41,485 nucleotides of DNA from Bacteroidota bacterium (GCA_003175935.1 PSRI01000183.1:1-41485); one strand, 5' to 3'; shown: positions 27,474-36,491, counted from the first letter of the stretch. The notes: a model not told the origin generated them from the letters alone. Translations and numbers: made by a program.

Positions 27474-28613
27474 ATGCTGAAGACAGTCTTTAAAAATATT
27501 TTAGATGGCGGCAAAAACAGGCTCGCCTGGATAGATTATGCGAGGGGCATTGCCATTATCCTCGTGCTCTATCGTCATGTTTTTGAAGGCATCAAGCAGG
27601 CAGGCATTAACGTTACCCGATGGATGGGTTTGGAACATGCCAATATCGTCTTCTTTAGCTTCAGGATGCCTTTGTTCTTTATCGTTTCGGGAGTATTTAT
27701 GGGCGGCAGCCTGAGTAAAAGAGGTATAGGGGGATTTATCCTCAACAAGGCAAAACTCATTCTGTACCCTTATGTACTTTGGGCATCCCTTCAAATCACT
27801 TTACAACTCGTATTTTCTAAATATGTAAACGGAGACAGGAAAGTTTCTGATTACCTGTATATATTGTACGCCCCTCGGGAAATTGAACAATTTTGGTATT
27901 TGTATGCTCTGTTCAATGTAACCATTCTTTATGCATTGGTAAAAGTAAAACTCAACCTAAAACCCATTTATCAGTTCATATTGGGAGCCGTGATGTATTA
28001 TTTGTCGACCTGGCTTGTGAGGCATAAAATCGAAACTTATTTCATTTATGATATACTGCATTACTATGTATTCTTTGCAGTTGGCGAATTGATTGCAGAT
28101 AGCATTCGCAAAAAAGAAACAATTGCAATACTGAGTTCGTGGAAGACAGTGTTGATACTCTTGCCATTTTTTTGTGTGAGTCAGTATTATTTCCTAACTG
28201 CCAATCTAAATAGTGGTTTAGCACGGTATTCTTTTGTTGAGGAAAACCAGCCAACAATATATGCGTTAATTGCATTGACGGGCTGCACATTTGTAGTTTG
28301 TGTTTGTCATATTCTTCAGCGATTAGAAATTGGAAAATGGTTAAGGGTGGTTGGATACCATTCTCTTTATATTTATGTATCGCATGTAATCATAATTGCT
28401 GCAACCAGGGTATTTCTATCCAGAGCCCTGGGCATAAATTATGTACCCCTGCTCCTGATTTTAGGAATAATTTCAGGATTGTTTTTTACCATACTTTTTT
28501 ATCAACTGGCCATGAAGATGGGATTCTGGTGGTTGTATAGTCTTGAAAAACCTAAAGCAAAAAATCCCTCCAAATCCAGTATCTCTGTGAACGGCGAGCC
28601 AGCTACAGCTTAA
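27474..28613 (+). CDS. Acyltransferase 3 family membrane protein (first copy)
   Basis: A 379-residue protein with about ten membrane segments. WIDYARGIAIILVLYRHVF near the N terminus carries the conserved R34-H35 pair of acyltransferase 3 enzymes; FSFRMPLFFIVSG is a second family landmark. The pattern is close to sugar O-acetyltransferases of the fucose 4-O-acetylase/NolL type. It lies 17 bases after the Wzz-like gene and 9 bases before the flippase gene, so co-transcription is likely. It probably transfers an acyl group from acyl-CoA to a sugar of the repeat unit. Lys/Pro/Ser-rich residues follow the last membrane segment. Confidence 0.88.
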   Translation: MLKTVFKNILDGGKNRLAWIDYARGIAIILVLYRHVFEGIKQAGINVTRWMGLEHANIVFFSFRMPLFFIVSGVFMGGSLSKRGIGGFILNKAKLILYPYVLWASLQITLQLVFSKYVNGDRKVSDYLYILYAPREIEQFWYLYALFNVTILYALVKVKLNLKPIYQFILGAVMYYLSTWLVRHKIETYFIYDILHYYVFFAVGELIADSIRKKETIAILSSWKTVLILLPFFCVSQYYFLTANLNSGLARYSFVEENQPTIYALIALTGCTFVVCVCHILQRLEIGKWLRVVGYHSLYIYVSHVIIIAATRVFLSRALGINYVPLLLILGIISGLFFTILFYQLAMKMGFWWLYSLEKPKAKNPSKSSISVNGEPATA

Positions 28614-28622
28614 GCAATCAGA

Positions 28623-29981
28623 ATGACCCGGGAGCAAAACAATAATTATTTTCTTAATTCGGCATTATTCAGTGGACTACAGCGTCTGTCTGTAATGGTG
28701 TTTGGTATTGCCAGTTTCTTTGTGCTATCGCGTGCTTTGACCAAGGAGCATCGTGGTGTATGGGACCTTTTTCTGGCAATCACGGCTAATATTGAATTAT
28801 TCAGACAATGCCTCGTACGCAATGCGTATATCAAATATTTGAACTCCAGTAATGAATCGGAAATTCCCAAAATTGGTTCGGCGGCACTCGTAATGAATAT
28901 CGGAGTTACCGTTATCATTGGTGTGCTGATGGCTATTTTCAATATTCCGTTTTCAAATTTTCTACACGCCCCTGCACTTGCCCGTGTGCTTTACATATTT
29001 TTGATTGGGCTGGTGATCCTGATTCCATTCTCGCATTTTGAATGGACACAAAATGCTTATTCGGATTTCCGTGGAATATTTTGGGCCTACCTGGTTCGCC
29101 AATGCACATGGTTTACGCTCATGCTTATTCATCTTTTCGTTTTCGACGGAATTGAATTATACCAGCTGGCGATTTATTATGTGATTGGAATTGTTGCGGG
29201 AACTTTTATGAGTTACAGGTTTGTGAGGAAGTTTTTACACAAGGAATTTAAACCCAGTTGGGATTGGATAAAAACCCTGTGGAACTTTGGCAAAATTATT
29301 CTCGGTTCCGGATTTAGTACAATGGTATTTAAAAATGCGGATCAAACTTTCATACCAAGAATATTAGGAACTGCAACCCTGGCTGTCTACAACACTGCTT
29401 TGCGTGTTGTGAATTTGCTGGATCTGCCTTCGCATATTATTTCAGAAGTGATGTTTCCCAAAAGTGCCAAGACTGCTGGTGGTGGCAATATTTCTCAACT
29501 AAAATATCTATATGAAAAATCGGTTGGATCGGTATTATCAATATTGATCCCAGCAATTATTTTTATTGCTGTTTTTCCCGGATTTATTATTTCCATCCTT
29601 GCGGGTAATCAATATCTCGATGCAGTGATCATTTTGAGAGTACTTCTCATCAATAGCATATTCACTGCATTCCTCAAACAATTTGCAACTATCATGGACA
29701 GCAGTGGAAGGGCAAAAGCAAATTTCAGGTTGATATCATTCATGGCTATTCTTTGCGTAGTGCTTTGCTATGTTTTCGTAAAGCAGTTGCAAAGTCCGCT
29801 TGGCGCAGGATATGCAATTACTATAACACATATCGTAGGGTTTATTGTGAGTCAGTATCTGCTCAGGAAACATTACAACATTAATTTCCTGAACACATTC
29901 AAATATGCAATTCAATTTTATCCTGAGATGTACAGGAAGTTGAAAGAAATCTTTTTTAAGAAATGGCGTGCGAGTTTATAA
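28623..29981 (+). CDS. Wzx-type lipid-linked oligosaccharide flippase
   Basis: A 452-residue protein with about 12 membrane segments and no soluble domain, of the polysaccharide transporter (PST/MOP) type. Landmarks are an N-terminal LFSGLQRLSVMVFGIASFFVL-like first helix, FGKIILGSGFSTMVFKNADQ in the middle, and basic residues in the C-terminal tail. It should move the undecaprenyl-linked repeat unit to the periplasmic face for polymerisation. It overlaps the downstream glycosyltransferase by 19 bases. Members of this family diverge quickly, so the call rests on topology and on its neighbours, a Wzy-like polymerase and a Wzz-like protein. Confidence 0.87.
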   Translation: MTREQNNNYFLNSALFSGLQRLSVMVFGIASFFVLSRALTKEHRGVWDLFLAITANIELFRQCLVRNAYIKYLNSSNESEIPKIGSAALVMNIGVTVIIGVLMAIFNIPFSNFLHAPALARVLYIFLIGLVILIPFSHFEWTQNAYSDFRGIFWAYLVRQCTWFTLMLIHLFVFDGIELYQLAIYYVIGIVAGTFMSYRFVRKFLHKEFKPSWDWIKTLWNFGKIILGSGFSTMVFKNADQTFIPRILGTATLAVYNTALRVVNLLDLPSHIISEVMFPKSAKTAGGGNISQLKYLYEKSVGSVLSILIPAIIFIAVFPGFIISILAGNQYLDAVIILRVLLINSIFTAFLKQFATIMDSSGRAKANFRLISFMAILCVVLCYVFVKQLQSPLGAGYAITITHIVGFIVSQYLLRKHYNINFLNTFKYAIQFYPEMYRKLKEIFFKKWRASL

Positions 29982-31183
29982 AAAACAGGGATATCATTCT
30001 CTTTGCGTTGAAGAGCTGGGACATGGAAATTGGTGGCTCCAGTAAGAAGTACGCATCGGTATTCGCCAAAAATCAAAACCGGGTGCTTTTTGTAAATCGT
30101 GCACTTGACAGAGCTTCATTATTTCGCAATCGTCATGATCAAAAAACGAAGAACAGACTTGAAGGGAGAAAGGATGAATCAAAAAGGCTAACTAAAGTTG
30201 ATGAGAATATCTGGGTCCTGAACCCGGCATCAATTCTTGAATCAATTAACAGTATCGGTTGGACCTGGGCATATGATCAGTTGAGTAAATTGAATGCAAA
30301 ACGTTTGGCTAAAGAAATAAATAAAGCGGCCAGAGAACTCGACTTTAAAAGTCCAATCCTTTATATAGAAAATGATTTTTTGAGAGGTTATTATATGGAG
30401 GAACTTATCGAGAATGTTGACCTGACTATTTATTATATCCGCGACCAATTGACGACCCAGGAGTATTATAGGAAACATGGTTTGAGATTAGAGCCCAGGC
30501 TTATTGAAAAATCTGATGTGGTAATTGCAAATTCACAGCAGCTGGCCGACTATGCACATAAGTTTAATCCAAATAGCTTTTTTGTTGGGCAGGGAGTGGA
30601 TCTGGAATTGTTTTTGGAGAGAGATTTTCCAAAACCAAAAGAACTCGAAAATATTCCAGGTCCAATAATTGGATATGTTGGAGCGATATTGTCTACCAGA
30701 CTGGATCTGGAAATTATACGCACGATCGCATTAAAGAATCCCAAATGGAGTGTAGTGATGGTGGGGCCAGAAGACAATACTTTTGCGAAAAGTGACCTTC
30801 ATCAAATTAAAAACGTCTATTTTACCGGTAGAAAGGAGCTAAAAGAATTGCCAGGCTTTATCAGCCATTTTGATGTTTGCATCAATCCGCAACTAAAAAA
30901 TGAGATGACCCGCGGTAATTATCCACTTAAGGTTGATGAATACCTTGCTCTTGGAAAGCCAGTGGTTGCTACGCATACCGACGCGATGGAAATGTTCGGG
31001 GATTATGTTTATTTATGCGAAAATGCTGAAGATTATGTAGTCTCAATTGAAAAAGCTTTATCCAGTGTAAATGACGCGGCGCTTATAATAAAACGTAAAT
31101 CATTTGCACGAAGCCATACCTGGGAATCCTGCGTTGAAAAGCTGGATGATGCATTAATGAATTTAAATCAGGTGCATGACTGA
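29963..31183 (+). CDS. Glycosyltransferase family 4-like (GT-B)
   Basis: A 406-residue soluble GT-B enzyme. The N-terminal half begins DIILFALKSWDMEIGGSSKK; the C-terminal half has GYVGAILSTRLDLEII, VVMVGPED, NVYFTGRKELKELP and DEYLALGKPVVAT (about 324-336), where the Glu pair region binds the nucleotide sugar. The start at ATG 29963 overlaps the flippase stop by 19 bases. It should act at the cytoplasmic face on the lipid-linked acceptor. It is the only GT-B enzyme of the locus. Its stop overlaps an additional short reading frame by 8 bases. Confidence 0.9.
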   Translation: MACEFIKNRDIILFALKSWDMEIGGSSKKYASVFAKNQNRVLFVNRALDRASLFRNRHDQKTKNRLEGRKDESKRLTKVDENIWVLNPASILESINSIGWTWAYDQLSKLNAKRLAKEINKAARELDFKSPILYIENDFLRGYYMEELIENVDLTIYYIRDQLTTQEYYRKHGLRLEPRLIEKSDVVIANSQQLADYAHKFNPNSFFVGQGVDLELFLERDFPKPKELENIPGPIIGYVGAILSTRLDLEIIRTIALKNPKWSVVMVGPEDNTFAKSDLHQIKNVYFTGRKELKELPGFISHFDVCINPQLKNEMTRGNYPLKVDEYLALGKPVVATHTDAMEMFGDYVYLCENAEDYVVSIEKALSSVNDAALIIKRKSFARSHTWESCVEKLDDALMNLNQVHD

Positions 31184-31280
31184 CGGGAATACAAATAATA
31201 ACCGGTTTTTGGAATTTATAACCATACTTTTTATAGTGATGGTTATGTTGCTTTTGTATTTTAAAATGCTGTTCTTTTAG
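31176..31280 (+). CDS. Predicted 34-residue single-pass membrane peptide
   Basis: A short open frame starts with ATG at 31176, overlapping the glycosyltransferase stop (ATGACTGA), and ends with TAG at 31278-31280, 3 bases before the polymerase start. The product is polar at the N terminus (MTDGNTNNNR) and hydrophobic from about residue 12 to the end (LEFITILFIVMVMLLLYF), consistent with one membrane segment. Without it there would be a 100-base gap in an operon where the other gaps are mostly below 20 bases. AGG lies 5 bases before the ATG. It has no relative that I recognise; it could be a small accessory of the flippase or polymerase, or a translational coupling leader. Existence as a protein is not proven. 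Confidence 0.5.
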   Translation: MTDGNTNNNRFLEFITILFIVMVMLLLYFKMLFF

Positions 31281-31283
31281 TAA

Positions 31284-32792
31284 ATGCCTGCAAGCACACC
31301 ATATAACAATTTCAAATTAAGTAAATGGGTCAGGAGGAATATTGTTCTCAAAAGATTTAATTCTCCTGCCGGTTGGATCATACTCTGCTTTTTTGCGGCA
31401 TTGTTTGCATTTTGCGCCGTATATAAAATCTATACGGTGAATTTCGCCATCATTGGCGCATTTGGAGGAGCAATTGTTTTAGGAATTTGTTTAATGCAAC
31501 CGCTTCTTGGTTTTTACATCACCATATTCGCTTCTTTTTTTGTATTTCTACCCACGCGAATGGGAATCAATGTACCACTTAGCACAGGAGTTGAAATCCT
31601 GGTTCTGGTCACTTTTATCGGTGTGTATTTTTCAAGGTCTAAAATTGAGCTTGATAATTATGCTTCATTTCTAAAATCCCCTGTTTCCATTGCTCTGATT
31701 ATTTACACACTTTTTTTCATTGTAGAAGCATTTAATCCTAACATGTATTCATTGGAAGGCTGGGTATTTTTTATTCGAAGATGGGCCGGTTTTCTAATGG
31801 TTTATTTGATTGCATACAGAGTATTGAATACCTGGGAAAAAATTTACCAGTTTATTTCTTTCTGGATAATAATGGCATTTATTACGGCATTATACGGGTG
31901 TAAACAAGCCTGGTTTGGACTATTTCCATTTGAGATGAACTGGCTCAAATCAGATCCGCATGAATATAGCCTGATATTTACAGCAGGATACCTCAGAAAG
32001 TTTTCATTGCTTTCTGACCCTCCGGCATTCGGAATTTTGTCGGGCTCCATGAGTATGCTTTGCCTGATTTTGGGATTGTCTGAGCCGAAGAAAAAAAGAA
32101 AAAGATTTTTGTTTTTTGCAGCGCTGATTATGTATCTGGGAATGAGTTATTCGGGAACAAGAACCACCAATATCATTCCACCTGCCGCAGTGGCGCTTTA
32201 TGCACTTATGACTATTACGCATAAGCGAACATTAATGCTTGTATTTTTCAGCATCATGGGATTCATGTTTATTTTCTTTGCACCAATTGACAATCCCACC
32301 ATAAACAGGATGCGTACTACTTTTAAGTCGGATGACCAGTCTTTGAATGTGCGTGACGTAAACCGTCATTTAATACAACCCTACATATATGCTCACCCAT
32401 TGGGCGGAGGAATTGAAACAAGCGCACAGGATGGCCTGAGATTTAATCCGGGACATCCTCTTGCTGGATTTCCACATGATAGTGGTTTGCTAAAATCTGC
32501 CATTGAAACAGGTTGGGTAGGTTATGCTTTTATGCTTGGATTTTTCTTTATAGTCCTTTTCCAGGGAATCCATTTTTATTATCTCATGACCGACCCATTG
32601 TTCAAGCACTATATTATTGCAATTACTGTAGTTGAATTTTCATACGTGGTTACCCAGTATTCGCAAACTTCAATAGGCCAAATACCCAGCACATTTTTAT
32701 TTTATCCGATACTTGCAATCATGACCAGATTATTGCAACTTGACAGAGCCAAAAGAAAATCTCAAGAAACTAAAATTCTCTCTGAAATATGA
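31284..32792 (+). CDS. Wzy-type polymerase / O-antigen ligase family protein
   Basis: A 502-residue protein with about 11-12 membrane segments and a large loop near residues 345-400. The loop carries HPLGGGIETS, PGHPLAGFPHDSGLLKSAIETGWVG, in which the HDS and following Glu-Gly pattern is the landmark of the Wzy_C/O-antigen ligase superfamily. A SYSGTRT segment before the loop is also typical. It should join repeat units on the periplasmic side. Its stop overlaps the TolC-like start (ATGA). Polymerase is preferred over ligase because the locus is otherwise a Wzx/Wzy/Wzz set and no lipopolysaccharide core genes are present. Confidence 0.87.
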   Translation: MPASTPYNNFKLSKWVRRNIVLKRFNSPAGWIILCFFAALFAFCAVYKIYTVNFAIIGAFGGAIVLGICLMQPLLGFYITIFASFFVFLPTRMGINVPLSTGVEILVLVTFIGVYFSRSKIELDNYASFLKSPVSIALIIYTLFFIVEAFNPNMYSLEGWVFFIRRWAGFLMVYLIAYRVLNTWEKIYQFISFWIIMAFITALYGCKQAWFGLFPFEMNWLKSDPHEYSLIFTAGYLRKFSLLSDPPAFGILSGSMSMLCLILGLSEPKKKRKRFLFFAALIMYLGMSYSGTRTTNIIPPAAVALYALMTITHKRTLMLVFFSIMGFMFIFFAPIDNPTINRMRTTFKSDDQSLNVRDVNRHLIQPYIYAHPLGGGIETSAQDGLRFNPGHPLAGFPHDSGLLKSAIETGWVGYAFMLGFFFIVLFQGIHFYYLMTDPLFKHYIIAITVVEFSYVVTQYSQTSIGQIPSTFLFYPILAIMTRLLQLDRAKRKSQETKILSEI

Positions 32793-33523
32793 AGCATCGC
32801 ATTACGTTACTGCTGACAATTTTGATTGTAGCCCTTGCACATGGTCAGAATAAACCAGGACAGCCTACTACTGTCGATCAGTATAAGAGATTTACTGATT
32901 CAACACCATTGCAAACTCTGGATATCAGGGAAAGACTGGTGCAGCTTGCTATCCAAAACCCCAGTTTTGAAATTGCAGATGGAAATATTGCGATTGCAGA
33001 ATATAATCTCAAAATTGCTAAAAACTCCTGGCTGGATAAGTTCTATGTAATTGGTAACGTAAACGAATCTGTAATTAATGGAACCAGTACTGCAGGTAAT
33101 ATTTATTATCCTAAAGTGAACGTGGGTGTGAACCTTCCCCTCGGAACATTTTCGCGCCGAAATTCTGAAATGAATATTGCAAAAGAAACTATAGCAATCG
33201 GGCAGGCCCAGAAAAATGAAAAATACAGAGAGATAAGGGCACTTGTTCTTACCAGTTATGAAGATTACCTTCAAAGGAAGGCGCTTCTTGAATTGCAAAA
33301 TGAGCTGGCAACTGAACAATATACGGCCTACCTCACCGCACAAAAACAATATGCTGATGGAGAGATTAAGATTGACGATCTCAACCAGGCTTATAAAAGT
33401 TACAATGTTGAACTTGCCAAACAAAGAACACTCGAACGAGATTTAAATGTTTCAATCATTGAAATAGAAAAATTTATCGGTGTAAAATTCTCGGACGTTT
33501 TGGCTGCTTATAATATCAAATAA
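32789..33523 (+). CDS. Half-length TolC-family outer membrane protein
   Basis: A 244-residue exported protein with a signal peptide (1-19, ending ALAHG-Q). The mature part begins with a helical LDIRERLVQLAIQNPSFEIADGNI-type segment, a beta stretch around FYVIGNVNES, PKVNVGVNLPLGTFSRRNSE and a long coiled helix (AREIR... to ...FIGVKF), the pattern of one TolC/OEP repeat. Full TolC proteins carry two such repeats in about 420-480 residues; this one carries one. It overlaps the polymerase stop by 4 bases and lies 14 bases before the second acyltransferase. It may oligomerise as a homohexamer-like channel and export the polysaccharide, since no Wza-type gene is present. That role is inferred. Confidence 0.75.
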   Translation: MKHRITLLLTILIVALAHGQNKPGQPTTVDQYKRFTDSTPLQTLDIRERLVQLAIQNPSFEIADGNIAIAEYNLKIAKNSWLDKFYVIGNVNESVINGTSTAGNIYYPKVNVGVNLPLGTFSRRNSEMNIAKETIAIGQAQKNEKYREIRALVLTSYEDYLQRKALLELQNELATEQYTAYLTAQKQYADGEIKIDDLNQAYKSYNVELAKQRTLERDLNVSIIEIEKFIGVKFSDVLAAYNIK

Positions 33524-33537
33524 CTGAGCCTGTACCC

Positions 33538-34701
33538 ATGACACAATCGAGCGGCGTGAAAAAAGACAAAGTTTTCTTCCCAAACCTTGATGGACTTCGA
33601 TTCATCTGCTTTTTCGTGGTATTCCTGTTCCACTGCTATAAAACCATTTTCCAGAATATTAAAAAATCTTCGGGCTATCCTTATATTGAATCTCTGTTTC
33701 AAAATGGCAACCTGGGAGTAAATTTCTTTTTTGTATTAAGTGGATTTCTCATCACTTTCCTTCTTATTCGTGAAAAAGAGTATAAAGGAACGATACATGT
33801 CAGGAACTTTTATATAAGGAGAATATTGAGGATCTGGCCGCTTTTTTATTTGTGTGTTGCATTTGGATTTTTAGTTTTTCCATATGTTAAAACTTTGATG
33901 GGACAACATTCTGAAGAAGTTGCACATCCTGTTTATTATTTCTTTTTCGCAAACAATTTTGATTTCATGCATTCCTGGCCCATAGTGCCTGATGCGCTTG
34001 TGCTGTCCGTGTTATGGTCCGTAGCCGTAGAAGAACAGTTTTATTTGAGTTGGCCGGTGATTCTTAAATTCACGCCAATTAAATTTTGCAAGTGGATATT
34101 CGTTGCAATCATTGCCTTTACTCTTGTGTTCAGATCTTTTTTTACTGGCGACAACGATCACGACTATGCGATCAGGTATTTTCACACATTCTCAGTTATT
34201 GGTGATATGGCCTTTGGAGGATTGCTGGCTTATTACTGTTCATATGAAAGCAAATTCCTTCAAATTATACGCAATCTTCCAAAATGGTTAATAGCTTTTA
34301 TTTACGCTGCAGCCATATTTATTTTCATATTCAAAAAACAGATTTTTCATACTCCGGGATTGATTGTAATTGAACGCCTGGTGATCAGTACCTTTTTTGG
34401 TTTGATTATCCTGGAACAGAACTACTCCAGAAATTCATTTTTTAAATTCTCCAATTTTAAGCTGGTAAGTAAACTGGGCATTTATACTTATGGATTATAC
34501 TGCCTGCATTTTATAGGGATACTTGTTGTACAGACGATCGCGCAAAAAACCGGCTGGGATCTTCACAGTTTTGTTATGGCCTCATTAGCAAGTATTCTGG
34601 CTTTGCTGGTTGCTATTGGTGTTAGCATTACCAGCTATTATGTTTTTGAAAAGAGATTCCTGGATCTTAAAGACAGGTTTGCGTTCATTGTAAAAAAATA
34701 A
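33538..34701 (+). CDS. Acyltransferase 3 family membrane protein (second copy)
   Basis: A 387-residue protein with about ten membrane segments. FPNLDGLRFICFFVVFLFH (H32) is the N-terminal OafA-like signature and LSVLWSVAVEEQFYLSWPV is the second invariant block; NFFFVLSGFLITF is also typical. It is closer to the OafA group than the first acyltransferase of the operon, so the two are not a recent duplication. It should add an acetyl or related group to the exopolysaccharide. No C-terminal SGNH domain is present, unlike in some OafA proteins. It is probably the last gene of the operon; a weak hairpin follows. Confidence 0.9.
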   Translation: MTQSSGVKKDKVFFPNLDGLRFICFFVVFLFHCYKTIFQNIKKSSGYPYIESLFQNGNLGVNFFFVLSGFLITFLLIREKEYKGTIHVRNFYIRRILRIWPLFYLCVAFGFLVFPYVKTLMGQHSEEVAHPVYYFFFANNFDFMHSWPIVPDALVLSVLWSVAVEEQFYLSWPVILKFTPIKFCKWIFVAIIAFTLVFRSFFTGDNDHDYAIRYFHTFSVIGDMAFGGLLAYYCSYESKFLQIIRNLPKWLIAFIYAAAIFIFIFKKQIFHTPGLIVIERLVISTFFGLIILEQNYSRNSFFKFSNFKLVSKLGIYTYGLYCLHFIGILVVQTIAQKTGWDLHSFVMASLASILALLVAIGVSITSYYVFEKRFLDLKDRFAFIVKK

Positions 34702-34736
34702 ATGTCCGTTAACATCTGCAACGATTCAGGACATTT
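34700..34736 (+). terminator. Weak hairpin after the second acyltransferase 3 gene
   Basis: AAATGTCC (34700-34707) and GGACATTT (34729-34736) form an 8-base stem with a 21-base loop; a TTTTT run comes only 11 bases later. This may attenuate transcription into the next gene but is not a strong terminator. Confidence 0.35.
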
Positions 34737-34820
34737 GAATATTAAGTTTTTATTTCTAATTACATAAATATTGCATTATCTTAATATTTTACACTCATTG
34801 TAAAAGGATACCCTAAACTC

Positions 34821-36389
34821 ATGAAGCGAAATACATTAAACTACGCTGCGATATACCTAGTTTTCTTTATTTTCTTTTTGTTTCATTTAACCAGCAATTT
34901 TTCGGCGTCGCACGATTCAATAGATTACCTGTATGAATTTGAATCAGGCATAAACCTCATACAGCCTCACCATCTATTCTATCATTTCACAACATTTGGA
35001 TTGTTCAGGTTTCTTCAATGGATTTTCCCTCATATAAAATCTTATTATCTCATTGAAACGGTTACCGCTGCATGGGCAAGTGGAGTATTGTTAGTAGTAT
35101 ATCAAATTCTTAAAAATCGCTTTCAAATTTCATCCCTGAATTCGTTGCTAACCTGCTGCATGATTTGTTTTTCTTTTGGATTTTGGTACTATAGCACAAA
35201 TATTGAGGTTTACATGCCTCCCCTTTTCTTTACACTTCTCACCCTGAATGAAGTTGCAAAAAAGAATTTCAATCTAAAAAAGGCGATACTCTTTCATGCG
35301 ATGGCAATTCTGTTCCATCAGGTAAATGTTTTGATGGCACCAATTATTTTGTGGAGAATATGGAAAGAAAGAAACAATAGTTCTGCAATCAAATCTCTGC
35401 TTGCCTATGCAATTATTGGCGGGGGTTCCGTATTGATAATTTATATTATTCTGGGATCCATTTCTATCGGACAATTCAATATACCCGAATGGATCAAGTG
35501 GGCTGAAGGATATACACGAAGCAGTAAATATTGGTTTCCTGCAAAATTAAGCACGCTTTTCAACGCCTTTGTCGGTTTTTCACACGCTTTAATTGGTGGA
35601 CAATTTGTTTTTCAGGTCCCATTCATTCGGGATTTTCTGGAGAATAAGTTTTTCTATCACAACCTTACAGATGAAACCTATCTCGTAAGAAACCTGTCGG
35701 AAAAATATGCGCTGGCATTATTGCTACTCACCATGGTTTTATTGGTGGTCATAGTAGTAATTACTATTCTGATTCTAAAAAAATCCAAAACGATTTGGAG
35801 GAGTGAAAAAATTACACTTGCTCCATTTTTACTTTTCCTTGTAATCTATTCTATATTTTTCTTTTTCTGGATGCCTGAGAATCTTGAGTTTTGGATACCG
35901 CAATCCGTAGTGATTTGGATTTTGATTGGGGGATTGAGCAAATACTGGAGCAAGAGTCCACGAAGTAAATATGTCCTCTCTTTTATTGCATTGTCATTGT
36001 TCGTAATTAATTATTGGGGCAGTGTAAAATGGCTTTTGAATATTGAGAATGATATATTTTATGCAAAAACTAAAACAGTATGCAACCAGGCAGATCCGGC
36101 TGATATTCTTTTATTAGAAGACAACTGGATTACTGATGGCTATTTGAAAAGATGCACACACGCAAAACTTTATATCGAACCTACCAGCAATGATTCCCTT
36201 GAAAGAAAGACCCTCGATGATGCAATTCAAAATTGCCTTTCTACAAACCATAAGATTTATATTTTCCAGGAAAAGACTTTTATGCATGGTGTAAAAGATG
36301 CTACTTATGTAGACTCTCTAATTAATAGTTTCCCAAGTAGAACAAAAGATTTAGGTGAGCCTTTGACTCCAATTAAGGTGATTCAATAA
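34821..36389 (+). CDS. Polytopic membrane protein, GT-C glycosyltransferase-like
   Basis: A 522-residue protein with about 10-12 membrane segments and a C-terminal soluble tail of about 100 residues. An acidic segment SASHDSIDYL in the first extracytoplasmic loop and NIEVYMPPLFF near residue 130 resemble the catalytic-loop pattern of GT-C enzymes that use polyprenyl-phosphate sugars (protein O-mannosyltransferase/DUF2723 type). This identity is tentative. It follows the operon after 119 bases that contain a weak hairpin, so it may be partly co-transcribed. If GT-C, it could add a side-chain sugar from a lipid donor, which would fit the DprE2-like and HAD genes at the left end. Confidence 0.6.
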   Translation: MKRNTLNYAAIYLVFFIFFLFHLTSNFSASHDSIDYLYEFESGINLIQPHHLFYHFTTFGLFRFLQWIFPHIKSYYLIETVTAAWASGVLLVVYQILKNRFQISSLNSLLTCCMICFSFGFWYYSTNIEVYMPPLFFTLLTLNEVAKKNFNLKKAILFHAMAILFHQVNVLMAPIILWRIWKERNNSSAIKSLLAYAIIGGGSVLIIYIILGSISIGQFNIPEWIKWAEGYTRSSKYWFPAKLSTLFNAFVGFSHALIGGQFVFQVPFIRDFLENKFFYHNLTDETYLVRNLSEKYALALLLLTMVLLVVIVVITILILKKSKTIWRSEKITLAPFLLFLVIYSIFFFFWMPENLEFWIPQSVVIWILIGGLSKYWSKSPRSKYVLSFIALSLFVINYWGSVKWLLNIENDIFYAKTKTVCNQADPADILLLEDNWITDGYLKRCTHAKLYIEPTSNDSLERKTLDDAIQNCLSTNHKIYIFQEKTFMHGVKDATYVDSLINSFPSRTKDLGEPLTPIKVIQ

Positions 36390-36414
36390 AAAGAGGGAGT
36401 AAGAATACTCCCTC
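36387..36414 (-). terminator. Terminator between convergent genes, T-run on the minus strand
   Basis: A perfect 9-base stem, GAGGGAGTA (36393-36401) with TACTCCCTC (36406-36414) and a four-base loop AGAA. Reading leftward, it is followed by TTTTT (complement of 36392-36388), so it serves the minus-strand outer-membrane gene; rightward there is no T-run, though the hairpin lies right after the plus-strand stop. Confidence 0.8.
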
Positions 36415-36438
36415 GAAATTGAACCCTATATAATCTAT

Positions 36439-36459
36439 AAAACACAAGAGACGTGTTTT
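36439..36459 (+). terminator. Second hairpin in the convergent gap
   Basis: AAAACAC (36439-36445) and GTGTTTT (36453-36459) form a 7-base stem with a 7-base loop that ends in four T on the plus strand. It could stop transcripts from the 34821-36389 gene, complementing the leftward terminator. Confidence 0.4.
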
Positions 36460-36491
36460 GTGGTCGGCAGTTATGGTATGTTAGACGTACA

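Noticed and set aside
32900-33424. 174-codon open frame on the minus strand
   Set aside because: It is the antisense shadow of the TolC-like gene, which has a signal peptide and family pattern; the antisense product has neither.
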